Assembly: GCA_027450145.1 (NCBI GenBank)
Contig: DAIDKH010000024.1
Coordinates: 1-53,805, forward strand
Direction: 5' to 3'
From: Chthonomonadaceae bacterium
Lineage (GTDB): Bacteria; Armatimonadota; Chthonomonadetes; Chthonomonadales; Chthonomonadaceae
Length of the DNA: 53,805 bases
Positions 16,779 to 26,128 of this stretch are shown piece by piece (the first letter of the stretch is position 1; every line of letters begins with the position of its first letter). The notes under the pieces are model-generated. The model worked only from the letters and a program-made list of their open reading frames with translations. It searched no databases and was not told where the DNA came from. Made by a program: the position numbers and the translations under genes.

Positions 16779-17735
16779 CTATTCACCTTTTCTTTGCTCG
16801 TGAAGCATACCTGTGCGAGCGCTCTCAGAAGCTGTGGAATTTACGGCTGTGCCTGCGCTTCGAACAACTACACCGGCAAAAGTCGGAGTTCGAGGTTGTA
16901 ATACCTGCTTCCAAACGTGTTCAAGAGCGGTGCGCATCTCATCAGAATTCCGGAATCGGGCTTCGGGCCGTTTTTGCAGGGCTCTCGTGATTACGCTTTT
17001 CATCTGCCTTGGAAGCGTTGAAGGGAGCGGTGGAAGCGGTTTGTGTACCTGTTGATATAGTACTTGCATCGTATTATCGCCAGTGTAAGGTAGCCGCCCC
17101 GTTACCATTTGAAACAACATGATACCCAAGCTGTACAGGTCTGATTTTAACGACATATGAATGTTATCTGTGTTGAGCGTACCCTGCGCCTGTTCGGGAC
17201 TCATATACTCCGGTTTGCCCAACACGGCACCGGCCTGAGTGAGTGTCTTTTCTGTTACCCCACTTCTGGCAATTCCAAAATCTATCAGCTTTATGACGCC
17301 GTTGGCACACAAGAAGACGTTACTAGGTGAAAGGTCTCGATGTATAATTCCTGCACGATGTGCACACCCTAATGCTGCGAGAACCTCGCACCCAATCCGG
17401 CAGATAAATGGAACAGTGGGCTGGGGTGTCTTATCCAAGAACGACTTTAATGTCTCCCCATTCATAAACTCCATGGCTAGAAACGGACTATCCCCGCAGT
17501 AGTCATATTCATACAACCTGACGATGTTCGCATGGTCTAGGGACGACAGCATAAGCGCTTCACGTTGAAAGCGGTCGCGAAACTCTGGGGCCGCGGCAAT
17601 TTCGGGTCGCATCACCTTCAGTGCTACTGGTCGTTTAGTGGGGATGTGGATTGAGCTGTAAACTTCGCCCATTCCACCCTGACTAACCAAACCGATAAGC
17701 TCGTAATTGCACATTGTGCTACTAACGCGTGTCAA
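16779..17735 (-). CDS. Soluble Ser/Thr protein kinase (PknB type)
   Basis: A complete Hanks-type kinase of 318 residues. It has the Gly loop VSQGGMGEVYSS (18-29), the ATP-site Lys40 in VALKVM, Glu59, the catalytic loop HRDLSPSNV with Asp134, the metal-binding DFG at 152-154 and the activation-segment end GKPEYMSPEQAQG. Residues ~265-318 are a tail without TM helix or sensor domain, so it is cytoplasmic. The frame starts at TTG 17735 with AGGAG six bases before it; an ATG at 17714 also lies in frame. It follows the sigma-like gene by 63 bases. Likely targets are its FHA-containing neighbours or the sigma-like factor. Confidence 0.94.
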   Translation of the reverse strand: MTRVSSTMCNYELIGLVSQGGMGEVYSSIHIPTKRPVALKVMRPEIAAAPEFRDRFQREALMLSSLDHANIVRLYEYDYCGDSPFLAMEFMNGETLKSFLDKTPQPTVPFICRIGCEVLAALGCAHRAGIIHRDLSPSNVFLCANGVIKLIDFGIARSGVTEKTLTQAGAVLGKPEYMSPEQAQGTLNTDNIHMSLKSDLYSLGIMLFQMVTGRLPYTGDNTMQVLYQQVHKPLPPLPSTLPRQMKSVITRALQKRPEARFRNSDEMRTALEHVWKQVLQPRTPTFAGVVVRSAGTAVNSTASESARTGMLHEQRKGE

Positions 17736-17798
17736 GATTGGCTCCTGTCGCTTTTCATGCGCAACTTGTAAAAAGTGTAGGAATTATAATATCATCAA

Positions 17799-18878
17799 TT
17801 AATTATAACTCATAGATAATAGTCGCTGTAGTTTGCGACGTGCTTCCTTGCGCCTGTTAATAACCTGTTGTCGGGATACCCCTTGTATTGATGCGATGGT
17901 CAGGTCATCAAGAGGAAGCACATTCCAAAATCGTAACAGTTCGTTGAGTTCAATCCCTAGCAAACCGGCTATATCGGTGTATGATGCTGTTCCCGTATTG
18001 ACCAACAAGTCCATCACACCTTGGCCACTATTGTCGCGAAGATTAAGCAGTATCGCAGTTCTCTCGGGAAGAGCCAACTGAGACAGGTGCGTCCAGATGA
18101 ATTGGAGCGACAATTTGTTTTCAACTTGTAGCTCTAACGATCTAGGTACCTCGGCCACCTGAGTCGTTGTGGTATCGAGTTCCTCTAGTGTTAACCACCG
18201 CAGATCACGGGTTTGGACGGTCGTTACGACAGCATTCATCAGTGCATTTCGCTCACACGGATGTGCGACCCAACGGAGCAGCATAACGATCTGCCCTGAT
18301 AAACCGGGGATGGACGGCACCTCTTTTTCCGCTTCGTGCCACGCAAGTTCCGGGTGGTACTCAAGCAACTTGTGCCTAGAAGAATGCAAATAGCGAACGC
18401 CATCCCGGTACCAGGTTGGTAGCCCAACAACTGCCTTACCATCGGTAGTTGTCCACTGTACGAACTCATTGTGATGTTTCATAAGGTAATGTAGTCGGTC
18501 GGCCAATAAACTACGATCTGGATTTCGATCTCGCATCAGCCTATGCCACGTATTTATAGCAAGCCGTCTAGAGTAACAGCCGAGGTTGTGGATGCCCGCA
18601 GATTTCCCATTTCGAAGCGAGATGAGGCGTGCGACGATTCGTGCCTGACATTCGCTTATGAAATCCTGTGTGTCATGGCGCGACAAATACGTCCCTCTAG
18701 ACAACCTGCAGAACAGCACCCTTTTAATGCAAGGTGTTACGTATGCGTCCATTAATCTAGCCAGCTCACGATTGGCATCTTCCCACAACGCCGCATCTAG
18801 GTAATCCTGCATCAGTGGATCGTTGTTGCGTCTACCTGGATCGTTGAATTGGTTTTCCCGAGACTTAACATTTACCAC
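17799..18878 (-). CDS. Sigma-70-like RNA polymerase sigma factor
   Basis: The protein is about 359 residues from the preferred GTG at 18878, which has GGAGG 8 bases upstream; TTG 18902 and ATG 18893 are in-frame alternatives. An N-terminal region (DFISECQARIVARLISLRN, then LGCYSRRLAINTWHRLMRDR) resembles sigma region 2. The C-terminus (DDLTIASIQGVSRQQVINRR, then KEARRKLQRLL) is a region 4-like helix-turn-helix. Between them lie ~180 residues, including LALPERTAILLNLRD, much longer than in ordinary ECF factors. No anti-sigma gene is adjacent. A kinase follows, which recalls ECF families controlled by Ser/Thr kinases. It is the first gene of the signalling locus and may autoregulate it. The sigma call is by motif only. 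Confidence 0.7.
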   Translation of the reverse strand: MVNVKSRENQFNDPGRRNNDPLMQDYLDAALWEDANRELARLMDAYVTPCIKRVLFCRLSRGTYLSRHDTQDFISECQARIVARLISLRNGKSAGIHNLGCYSRRLAINTWHRLMRDRNPDRSLLADRLHYLMKHHNEFVQWTTTDGKAVVGLPTWYRDGVRYLHSSRHKLLEYHPELAWHEAEKEVPSIPGLSGQIVMLLRWVAHPCERNALMNAVVTTVQTRDLRWLTLEELDTTTTQVAEVPRSLELQVENKLSLQFIWTHLSQLALPERTAILLNLRDNSGQGVMDLLVNTGTASYTDIAGLLGIELNELLRFWNVLPLDDLTIASIQGVSRQQVINRRKEARRKLQRLLSMSYN

Positions 18879-19075
18879 TGTCACCGCCTCCATAGGATGC
18901 AATGATCATGCATATGATTTATTTTAATAGCCTATCGTTAAAACTTCGTTAAAAGCATGGGGTCATGTTTGTTATCAGCATCAATGTAGTATTCGGATCA
19001 TGTCCAAATAACTGCTTAAAGGCAAGAATGTTTCCTATGCAGGAAATCGAATACGTTTTAATAAATTATCATGAT

Positions 19076-21922
19076 ATGAAGACTAGAGTTCTCCTTGTTT
19101 TTGTCCTGCTTACCGTTGTGGCGACTTGTGCACATGCTTCACCGGAATTATCATATGGTGGTTGGACGGTAAATAGCAAAGACCAGTTAGGTGATATCTA
19201 CTACCGTTCGGTTTTGATCGCCACCCCGGGCATGCTTCAGTTGTTTGCGCCTGCCTACAAAAGCGGCTATTTCAGCACGAGTACTGATGGGGTCCAGCCG
19301 CTTCAGCTAATAAGCAAGGTTGACGGTTTACACTTTGCCCGACAGATTTCAACTAAGTTACTTTACGGCTCGTTACAATCTAGAGAGACCTGCGATCTGG
19401 CTTCGAATGGGCTTGCGCGCTTTACACTAAAGTTGGTGTGGAATGGCGATCGTGATACGGTACTAGAGTGGAACCCAGTGCTCCTGAACATCTCACCATT
19501 TATTGGATCTGTTGTCACTACGGGGTCTGGGCAGCCCACGGTAATTCCATACATTTTGCACGGGCATCCAGGTATGCTGACAATGGCGTCGGACTTTCAC
19601 AGTATTGAATTCCGACATACTGCGGTAGGTGATATCCACCTTTCAAGCGCGGGTATTAGTCCTAGCCTGGGGGACGGTCGCAATGATCCTTACCTATCTA
19701 ATCAGCAGGTACTGTGGCCCGGCCTATTGGGGATTACGGTCCATCCTGGGCAGGTCGTAAACACCACAATTTTAGTGCATATTGTGGGTGACACAACCAG
19801 TATAGAAAACAACAGCGGACGGACAATGGTTGCGAGTACAACGCTACTGAAGGATGCGCTTGGTCCGCCACCGATATTCAAGCGCATTTTAATTCCGGCC
19901 CCAAAATCGGTCGTATGGCGAAAGACCGCAGCTATACACTGTAACATGCCCAGCGTACGAGTTAGCCCAAACGTATCCGCAATGATTGCACGAGGTGACC
20001 TTGCGAATTTGCAGCCTGTCATCAAGATACTAGGCGTCTCGAACCATAGGGTAAAACTCATTCCACACACTAGGAACGTCGTACAACTCGTCTTCGGTGC
20101 GACTAGGGCTACCTTGACCGTTCCAGCACCACCGCGTCATGAAGAGGGTTACGCGATTCTGGCACGACGGGGCTATATCTCAGCAGTGGGATCTGACGAT
20201 GCAGGTATACGCTGGGCGTTAGCCTCCGTGCTGCAGTTGCTTCATCGTACTGCTCCAGGTTTGTTTGTCCTGCAGAGGTGTAATATTCGCGATTGGCCAT
20301 CAATGCGCTTTAGGGGCATTCATCTCTTTGTAGGTAAAAACGCACTGCCGTTTCATGACCGATTGCTTAAACGTGTGCTGGCTCCGCTGAAGATTAACCG
20401 ATTGGTTTTGGAATGTGAGTATGCTGCGTGGAAAGGGCATCCAGACCTGGTAACCCCGTTTGCAATGTCCCTGAAGGATCTCCACAAAGAGGTAATAAAT
20501 GCGAAGAGATTGGGTGTAGAACCCATCCCGCTCATTGAAACTCTAGGGCATAGTCAATGGCTATTCTATAACAAACGTAACTTAAAATTATCAGAGGACC
20601 CCACTAAGCCTTTTGCTTATGACGCGACAAACCCAGATGTGTACAAGGTCGTGTTCGACATTTTTAGGCAGGCGCTAAGGGTGTTTGGAAGGCCGCGGGA
20701 GTTTCATATTGGTCATGACGAGGTAAAGATCCCTGGATTTACGGGATTTGGCGAGTATCCTGCACGCCCTAAAAACGTCAAGATTGGCCTGGTTCTTCTT
20801 TTCGTGGGCGACGTACTATCCCTTCACAATTGGCTTGCTCGCCATGGGGCAAAAACAATGATGTGGGGTGACATGCTTCTTAACCGTAGCGAAGGAACCA
20901 AAACTGCGGGAAACCCGACGATGCAGGCTGCCAATGCTCCTTCGGTTAATGCCGCCGAAGCCATGCGTAATGCGCTGCCCAAGGACATAACGATTTGCGA
21001 TTGGCGATATGGTACGGGATCAGAGCAACGTAACGGGTTGTCGGTATTTCAGAAGGCCGGATTTACCGCAATAGGATCATCCTGGTATGAGCCAGGAAAC
21101 ATAGAAGGGTGGGCTAAGCAGATTATTAAGCACAAATCCCGCGGCCTTCTACAAACCACATGGGACGGCTACAACAGCAACGCAGGGCTGCTAAATACTA
21201 GCTTCAGGCAGTATTCGGCATTTGTCGATGCGGCAGATGCTGCCTGGAGTGGCCACATCTTACCTCGCGGCGGTTGTCAACCTTCCCAGTTTGCGACACC
21301 TACGGCATCGTATGTGTTTCGCCAGCTTTACGAGCCAAGACTTTCAGCGTATTGCGCTAAAACTGGTTGGGCAGCTGATTTGACCGACAGGGCGAATATA
21401 GCTGTAGACTCCGCACTACCGGTGCCATGGTCCCAAATTAAAAAACCAGCGACTTCCAGTCGCCTTGTAAGGTTGCAACGTGGAATTGGAATTAATTACA
21501 ACGGCACTGCTATCATGTTCGCGTCGAACTACTCTCACGGCATCGTTCCCAACGCGCCACGGTCGCTAACGATAACAGTAAACCGTAGGGTACGTGTGAT
21601 TGCGTTCCTTCACGCAGTAACCTATCCTGTACCCAAGGGAACCCTGGTGGCGAATATCATTGTGCATTATGCCAATGGGAAGGCGGTCGATGTGCCAGTT
21701 CACTACGGAGATGATATTGACGCGCTGAGTTCCAATCAAACGTCGCAGTCAATCCTATCAGAGCGAATTCCGTGTATCGGACATGGCCATGGGCTGATGA
21801 TGCGTTCGTTCACTTGGCATAACCAAGTACCAGAGCAAGTTGTTGAGAATATTACCTATCGTTCCGTAAGCTCGCAAACTTCAGCATTATTGTTCGGCGT
21901 AACTGGTTTAACATCGAAATAG
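19076..21922 (+). CDS. Secreted glycoside hydrolase family 20-like enzyme
   Basis: GH20 enzymes are mostly beta-N-acetylhexosaminidases. From the ATG at 19076 (948 residues) the protein opens with a signal peptide, MKTRVLLVFVLLTVVATCAHA. In-frame ATGs from 18965 would put ~37 unrelated residues before it. After ~320 residues of beta-rich sequence, a GH20b-like segment (AILARRGYISAVGSDDAGIR) leads into the barrel: DWPSMRFRGIHLF, PLIETLGHSQWLF, and the catalytic Asp-Glu pair in EFHIGHDEV (HIGGDE is usual), then MMWGDML. A C-terminal ~200-residue beta domain follows. It is divergent from the signalling locus and convergent with the MATE gene (3-base gap). A polysaccharide or peptidoglycan substrate is plausible. 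Confidence 0.82.
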   Translation: MKTRVLLVFVLLTVVATCAHASPELSYGGWTVNSKDQLGDIYYRSVLIATPGMLQLFAPAYKSGYFSTSTDGVQPLQLISKVDGLHFARQISTKLLYGSLQSRETCDLASNGLARFTLKLVWNGDRDTVLEWNPVLLNISPFIGSVVTTGSGQPTVIPYILHGHPGMLTMASDFHSIEFRHTAVGDIHLSSAGISPSLGDGRNDPYLSNQQVLWPGLLGITVHPGQVVNTTILVHIVGDTTSIENNSGRTMVASTTLLKDALGPPPIFKRILIPAPKSVVWRKTAAIHCNMPSVRVSPNVSAMIARGDLANLQPVIKILGVSNHRVKLIPHTRNVVQLVFGATRATLTVPAPPRHEEGYAILARRGYISAVGSDDAGIRWALASVLQLLHRTAPGLFVLQRCNIRDWPSMRFRGIHLFVGKNALPFHDRLLKRVLAPLKINRLVLECEYAAWKGHPDLVTPFAMSLKDLHKEVINAKRLGVEPIPLIETLGHSQWLFYNKRNLKLSEDPTKPFAYDATNPDVYKVVFDIFRQALRVFGRPREFHIGHDEVKIPGFTGFGEYPARPKNVKIGLVLLFVGDVLSLHNWLARHGAKTMMWGDMLLNRSEGTKTAGNPTMQAANAPSVNAAEAMRNALPKDITICDWRYGTGSEQRNGLSVFQKAGFTAIGSSWYEPGNIEGWAKQIIKHKSRGLLQTTWDGYNSNAGLLNTSFRQYSAFVDAADAAWSGHILPRGGCQPSQFATPTASYVFRQLYEPRLSAYCAKTGWAADLTDRANIAVDSALPVPWSQIKKPATSSRLVRLQRGIGINYNGTAIMFASNYSHGIVPNAPRSLTITVNRRVRVIAFLHAVTYPVPKGTLVANIIVHYANGKAVDVPVHYGDDIDALSSNQTSQSILSERIPCIGHGHGLMMRSFTWHNQVPEQVVENITYRSVSSQTSALLFGVTGLTSK

Positions 21923-21925
21923 CAG

Positions 21926-23359
21926 CTAAACTTTTCGGTGCTTCCAACTGCCTTTGATGTAAAGTGGGATAAGCAACAGGTTGTTACTAATGCTCGATAT
22001 GCAAATGGCAAACCAGGCCCCTCGTGCCTCCATTTGAGCTGGAAACATTAGCAGCCATCCTAAAGGTAAGCGCAGACACCACATGCTAACGACCGTGATC
22101 CATGTAGGGCGTGCTGTATCTCCGGCACCCTGCAAGGCGCCCTGGAGTACTATGCCGAGCCCAAAAAACGGTTCGGATATGGCATTAATTCGAAGATACT
22201 GCGCCCCAAGCGAGACCACTGCAGGGTCTGCTGTGAAGATTCGGCACAGGAAGTGAGAGAATACCAGGAACGATGCACCTACCATCGCCATTATTGTGAC
22301 GGCCTGTACAGCGGCCACGCGTGTGGCCCTCTCTGCACGAAGCGAATTCTGCGAGCCCAGACTCTGCCCGACGAGTGTTGATGTGGCAATACTGTATCCA
22401 ATTCCAGGCATAAAGGCTATGGCTTCAGCCCGGACCGCGATCGCAATTGCCGCCACCGCAGCCGATCCTTCTAACGTTCGTGCCAGCATGGCAGTATAAA
22501 TCGCCATCGCTAACGTGCGCGCAAGACCTCGAATGGAAGCGGGGATGCTAATTCGCAGTATGCGACGGTACCAGTCGATCGAGGGAGCAACGTTTTTCCA
22601 CAGAAATGCATCACGGTACTTTATTCGGCGGTAGAGGCTGAATACAAACAGGAGCATACCCATGGTCGTTGATGCGGTAAGTGCAATACCTGCACCGCGG
22701 ACGCCTAGCGCAGGGGCTCCGAGGCGTCCGTATATGAACATCCAGTCGCAACTCATGTGTACCAGAATGGTCGCCCCTTGAATCAGCATTGGTGTCTTCA
22801 TGTCACCAATGCCACGGAATGTTCCAATAAGTGCGTTAAGTACGAAGTTTGGTGCTGTTGAAAGGAGCGCAATTTCGAGGAATTGGGAACAATACGTGGA
22901 AGATAAGGAGTCGTTGCTTCCTAATATCAGATGTGTCAACGCGCTTCGGAATGCAAAAACAAGCAATCCGATAGATACTCCCAGACAGAACCCTAAGGAG
23001 ATGGACTGCCCACTTGCTTTGCAAGTGGCATCGTGATCCTCCGCGCCGGTGAATCTGCTTACCAGCGCACTGGTTCCTATAGAGAGTCCAATTGCAACAG
23101 AGATAAGGAGGAAGAGAATCTGGCCCCCCGTACCCGTTGCTGCGAGTGCCTGTCGAGAATGGGTGAGCCCTCCGACGAAAAACGCATCCAGGATCCCGTT
23201 CAGTGTTCCCAATAGGTTGGCAACTACGGTGGGCCATGCCATATGCCACACCACGGAATGCATCTCACGCGTTGTTTGATTCAGAGAAGCGGGGTCGTGA
23301 ATCGAATTTGAACCGAATTTAGAGGTGTTTGTTTGCTTGCTTCGGTTGGCTCTGCCCAA
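21926..23359 (-). CDS. MATE-family efflux transporter
   Basis: MATE proteins export drugs or metabolites using Na+ or H+ gradients. About twelve hydrophobic helices are present, with the family features WPTVVANLLGTLNGILDAFFVG near the N-terminus, IGLSIGTSALVSRFTGA, the mid-protein GIALTAST and the second-half start IRGLARTLAMAIYTAML. The longest frame begins at TTG 23359 (477 residues). An ATG at 23263 (MHSVVWHMAWP) is a more typical distance from the first helix. Substrate is unknown. Confidence 0.9.
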   Translation of the reverse strand: MGRANRSKQTNTSKFGSNSIHDPASLNQTTREMHSVVWHMAWPTVVANLLGTLNGILDAFFVGGLTHSRQALAATGTGGQILFLLISVAIGLSIGTSALVSRFTGAEDHDATCKASGQSISLGFCLGVSIGLLVFAFRSALTHLILGSNDSLSSTYCSQFLEIALLSTAPNFVLNALIGTFRGIGDMKTPMLIQGATILVHMSCDWMFIYGRLGAPALGVRGAGIALTASTTMGMLLFVFSLYRRIKYRDAFLWKNVAPSIDWYRRILRISIPASIRGLARTLAMAIYTAMLARTLEGSAAVAAIAIAVRAEAIAFMPGIGYSIATSTLVGQSLGSQNSLRAERATRVAAVQAVTIMAMVGASFLVFSHFLCRIFTADPAVVSLGAQYLRINAISEPFFGLGIVLQGALQGAGDTARPTWITVVSMWCLRLPLGWLLMFPAQMEARGAWFAICISSISNNLLLIPLYIKGSWKHRKV

Positions 23360-23591
23360 ATGCGTAGGGCTCCATTGCTTAAGGTTTGCTGAGACTACAG
23401 ACTGTATATTTATATCGTTTAAATATGTTCGTTAGTTGCGATTGTAAAGCAGTATCATCCACGAACGGTCGTCTGGGATGTTAGGGAGATGCTGGCTCGT
23501 GAAGGAGACGTTTGGATGCGAAGGAGTAAGTGGGTCTGCAGTGGCATAAAGAGTTTGCACGGGGTATTCTGAAACTAGTTCTTAACAGGAG

Positions 23592-24803
23592 ATGTCATTG
23601 TCCACCCGATTTGATTCACGGAACGCAGAAACCATCTGCGCCCATCTTGGTGATGATCCCGCCCAACATAATGGGGCAGTCATAACACCGATCTACCAGA
23701 ACTCGCTCTTTGTAATGGAGACCATGGAAGAGCTGGTTGGCAACTATATTCCTGACCAGGATAACAACGGGCCAGTCGGCGGTATGATGCGTAAATTCGA
23801 CTATACCCGTACTGCAAATCCTACAACTGATGTTGCTGAAAAGAAAATTGCCGCATTGGAAAATGGCGAATTATCGCGGTGCTTCTCAAGTGGTATGGCA
23901 GCGATTTCGGCAGCCATAATGTCCACATTGAGCGCCGGCGACCACGTAGTTACAGTCCATTCTGTTTACTCGCCAGCCCACCACTTTTTAACCGAATACC
24001 TTAGCCGTTACGGCATAAGTGTGAGCTTTGCTGCCGGCGGTAACGTCGAAGATTTTGAGCGCGAGTTAAAGCCAAACACGCGCCTTATCTACCTGGAGTC
24101 ACCTTCTAGCTTTGTGATGGAGCAGCAGGACCTCTCAGGTATTGCAGCACTTGCCAGGTCCAGAGATATTGCTACAATATGCGACAATTCGTGGGCAACG
24201 CCAATTTATCAGCGACCATTAGATTTTGGTATTGATCTCGTTGTGCATTCTGCGACCAAATATCTTGGTGGTCACAGCGACATTGTAGCCGGAGTCGTGG
24301 TCGGTCAGCGAGAGCGAATGTTGAAGGTTGTTCGTAACGAGGGCCTCCTTCTGGGAGCCGTCCTTGACCCATTTTCCGGTTGGTTGCTAACTCGCGGCAT
24401 ACGCACCCTTCCCGTTAGGCTGGCGCAGCACTCCAAGAGTACCGAAACCATTGCTCATCGCTTGTACGAGCACCGGGATGTAGCTCGCGTTTATTACCCA
24501 GGCATGCCCGATGATAGGCAAGCCCACCTAACGAAAAAACAACTCTTTGGTAGAAGTGGTCTACTATCGTTCGAGTTAAAAGATAAGGACCTGACGGCGG
24601 CGTACAAACTGGTTAACAGTCTGCAGTATTTTGGAATAGGGTACAGCTGGGGTGGCTTTGAGAGCCTTGCGCTAGCAAGGCGTGTTGGAGGTGAAATGTT
24701 TGCTTCGAGCGAAGCTGACCGCGTGCTTATTCGTTTACACATTGGGTTAGAGAACGTAGAGGATCTGTGGCAGGATCTTGAGGCTGCGTTCGCGGCCATT
24801 TAG
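23592..24803 (+). CDS. Cystathionine gamma-synthase/lyase-family PLP enzyme
   Basis: This 403-residue enzyme belongs to the Cys/Met-metabolism PLP family (trans-sulfuration). It has TPIYQNSLF, YTRTANPTTDVAEKKIAALE, CFSSGMAAISAAI, CDNSWATP and the PLP-binding Lys in VVHSATKYLGGHSD. Members include cystathionine gamma-synthase, beta-/gamma-lyases and O-acetylhomoserine sulfhydrylases, and motifs alone do not separate them. AGGAG directly touches the ATG at 23592, so the TTG at 23598 (6 bases from AGGAG) may be the true start. It stands alone, with a strong hairpin after its stop. No SAM riboswitch was recognised upstream. Confidence 0.88.
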   Translation: MSLSTRFDSRNAETICAHLGDDPAQHNGAVITPIYQNSLFVMETMEELVGNYIPDQDNNGPVGGMMRKFDYTRTANPTTDVAEKKIAALENGELSRCFSSGMAAISAAIMSTLSAGDHVVTVHSVYSPAHHFLTEYLSRYGISVSFAAGGNVEDFERELKPNTRLIYLESPSSFVMEQQDLSGIAALARSRDIATICDNSWATPIYQRPLDFGIDLVVHSATKYLGGHSDIVAGVVVGQRERMLKVVRNEGLLLGAVLDPFSGWLLTRGIRTLPVRLAQHSKSTETIAHRLYEHRDVARVYYPGMPDDRQAHLTKKQLFGRSGLLSFELKDKDLTAAYKLVNSLQYFGIGYSWGGFESLALARRVGGEMFASSEADRVLIRLHIGLENVEDLWQDLEAAFAAI

Positions 24804-24809
24804 CAATTT

Positions 24810-24836
24810 CAGTCAGGCAGGAGGTCTGCCTGACTG
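24810..24836. terminator. Perfect 11-bp hairpin between convergent genes
   Basis: CAGTCAGGCAG (24810-24820) and CTGCCTGACTG (24826-24836) are perfect inverted repeats around GAGGT. The hairpin starts 7 bases after the PLP-enzyme stop and 14 bases before the stop of the convergent DUF1080 gene. It therefore probably ends or protects transcripts from both sides, although neither side has a long T-tract. Confidence 0.65.
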
Positions 24837-24850
24837 AGGACTGCCAGCAA

Positions 24851-26128
24851 TTATGGAATTCGCCTTATGTAGATGTTCTTGAAAAAGGCGTATGGTTGGT
24901 CGTATTGAAGTTCTATTTGGCCCGTAGGCAGTACAGGGACACCGCGCTTCCAGTAGTTGCCAAGCGGCACATTCCAGGTTACCAGTTTATTGTTGAGATA
25001 GACGGTGACTCGATCTCCTACCATTAATATATCAAAATGGTTCCATTCTCCCACCGGATTGTCAGCCACAACCATGGGGTTGGAGTTGTTGTGAACATTG
25101 TTGTATAGGCCGCCGGAACCAAGCGGATTGTTCCATATCTGCACCTGCGGGTACCCGCGCAGGTAAATACCGCTGTCGCCGTGCTGCGACAGTTTCCAAT
25201 CAACCTGAAGCTCGAAGTTGCCGTACGCGCCTACCGTGCACAAGTTTTGAGTTGGTGGATTTTTGTACGTTATTACGCCGTTCTTTACGTACCAGTGCTT
25301 AAGTTCGTCCGTGGTTGCAGTTTGCAGGGCCGCTTTAAGCGAAGTGACTGTCATATTAGAACGAGTAATGGGATTACCAACAAGTCCCTGCCAGCCTGCC
25401 AGGTTACGTCCGTTGAACAACGCTTTAAACCCGCGCGGCGCGCGATTAGTCGGTAGCGGCTTGCTAAGGTCCTTAACCTCTATATCTTTAAAATCAACTT
25501 CGCCCGGTTCGTGCCCAAGAAATCCTATGTGACCGCTAGGTCGTAACATTCCGGGATGTTCTGCCAATGTTTCAGGATCCGTGACGTTGTTGAGGTTGGC
25601 GTCTACGATTTTTTTGTGATTGAGAACGACTGTGACATGTCGGCCAATGGCAGTAATTACCTCGTGGTTCCATGATCCCACTGGTTTTAATGCACCTCGC
25701 CTGGCAGGGGCAATTTTATAGAGCGATCCCATATATTGCCCAGGAAGCAGGTCTTTGTATTCAGGCGCAGAATCGTCCAGTATCTGGCATTCCATACCCA
25801 TGTAGGCGGCATCGCCCTGAAGTGGCGCACGCAGCCCTACGCCGTTGTTAGCACCGGGTGTCAATCGAAAGTCGAACTTGAAAATGAAGTCTGAGTATTG
25901 TTGCTTTGTGAAGAGATTATCCCAACACCCGGCAGGACACTCCAGGATCCCATTCCGAACAACGTACCCGCCAGATGGTCCGGGATGCCCGCCGACCTCA
26001 ATCCAACCCTGAGTGGATTTGCCATCGAAAAGTGGTGTAAACCCCTTCGCCTGACTAAAGCCACAACTTGCGGCCAATATAGCCATGCACGTTACGCCAC
26101 GGAGTACGCCGTTCCAACATTTGAGCAT
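24851..26128 (-). CDS. Secreted protein with two DUF1080 (3-keto-disaccharide hydrolase) domains
   Basis: DUF1080 proteins are laminin-G-like beta sandwiches; some hydrolyse 3-keto-glycosides. A signal peptide (MLKCWNGVLRGVTCMAIL, then AASCGFSQA) precedes domain 1 at ~30-225 (FTPLFDGKSTQGWIEVGG; VGLRAPLQGDAAYMGMECQI) and domain 2 at ~235-425 (FKALFNGRNLAGWQGLVG; DSGIYLRGYPQVQIWN). I chose the ATG at 26128, 9 bases after AGGAG; the ATGs at 26137 and 26134 sit too close to it. The tandem arrangement may bind a longer carbohydrate. It is likely periplasmic or extracellular, and it could act with the GH20-like enzyme nearby. Confidence 0.85.
   Translation of the reverse strand: MLKCWNGVLRGVTCMAILAASCGFSQAKGFTPLFDGKSTQGWIEVGGHPGPSGGYVVRNGILECPAGCWDNLFTKQQYSDFIFKFDFRLTPGANNGVGLRAPLQGDAAYMGMECQILDDSAPEYKDLLPGQYMGSLYKIAPARRGALKPVGSWNHEVITAIGRHVTVVLNHKKIVDANLNNVTDPETLAEHPGMLRPSGHIGFLGHEPGEVDFKDIEVKDLSKPLPTNRAPRGFKALFNGRNLAGWQGLVGNPITRSNMTVTSLKAALQTATTDELKHWYVKNGVITYKNPPTQNLCTVGAYGNFELQVDWKLSQHGDSGIYLRGYPQVQIWNNPLGSGGLYNNVHNNSNPMVVADNPVGEWNHFDILMVGDRVTVYLNNKLVTWNVPLGNYWKRGVPVLPTGQIELQYDQPYAFFKNIYIRRIP

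Noticed and set aside
23400-23591. SAM riboswitch upstream of the trans-sulfuration enzyme
   Set aside because: The leader shows no recognisable SAM-riboswitch core or convincing terminator/antiterminator pair.
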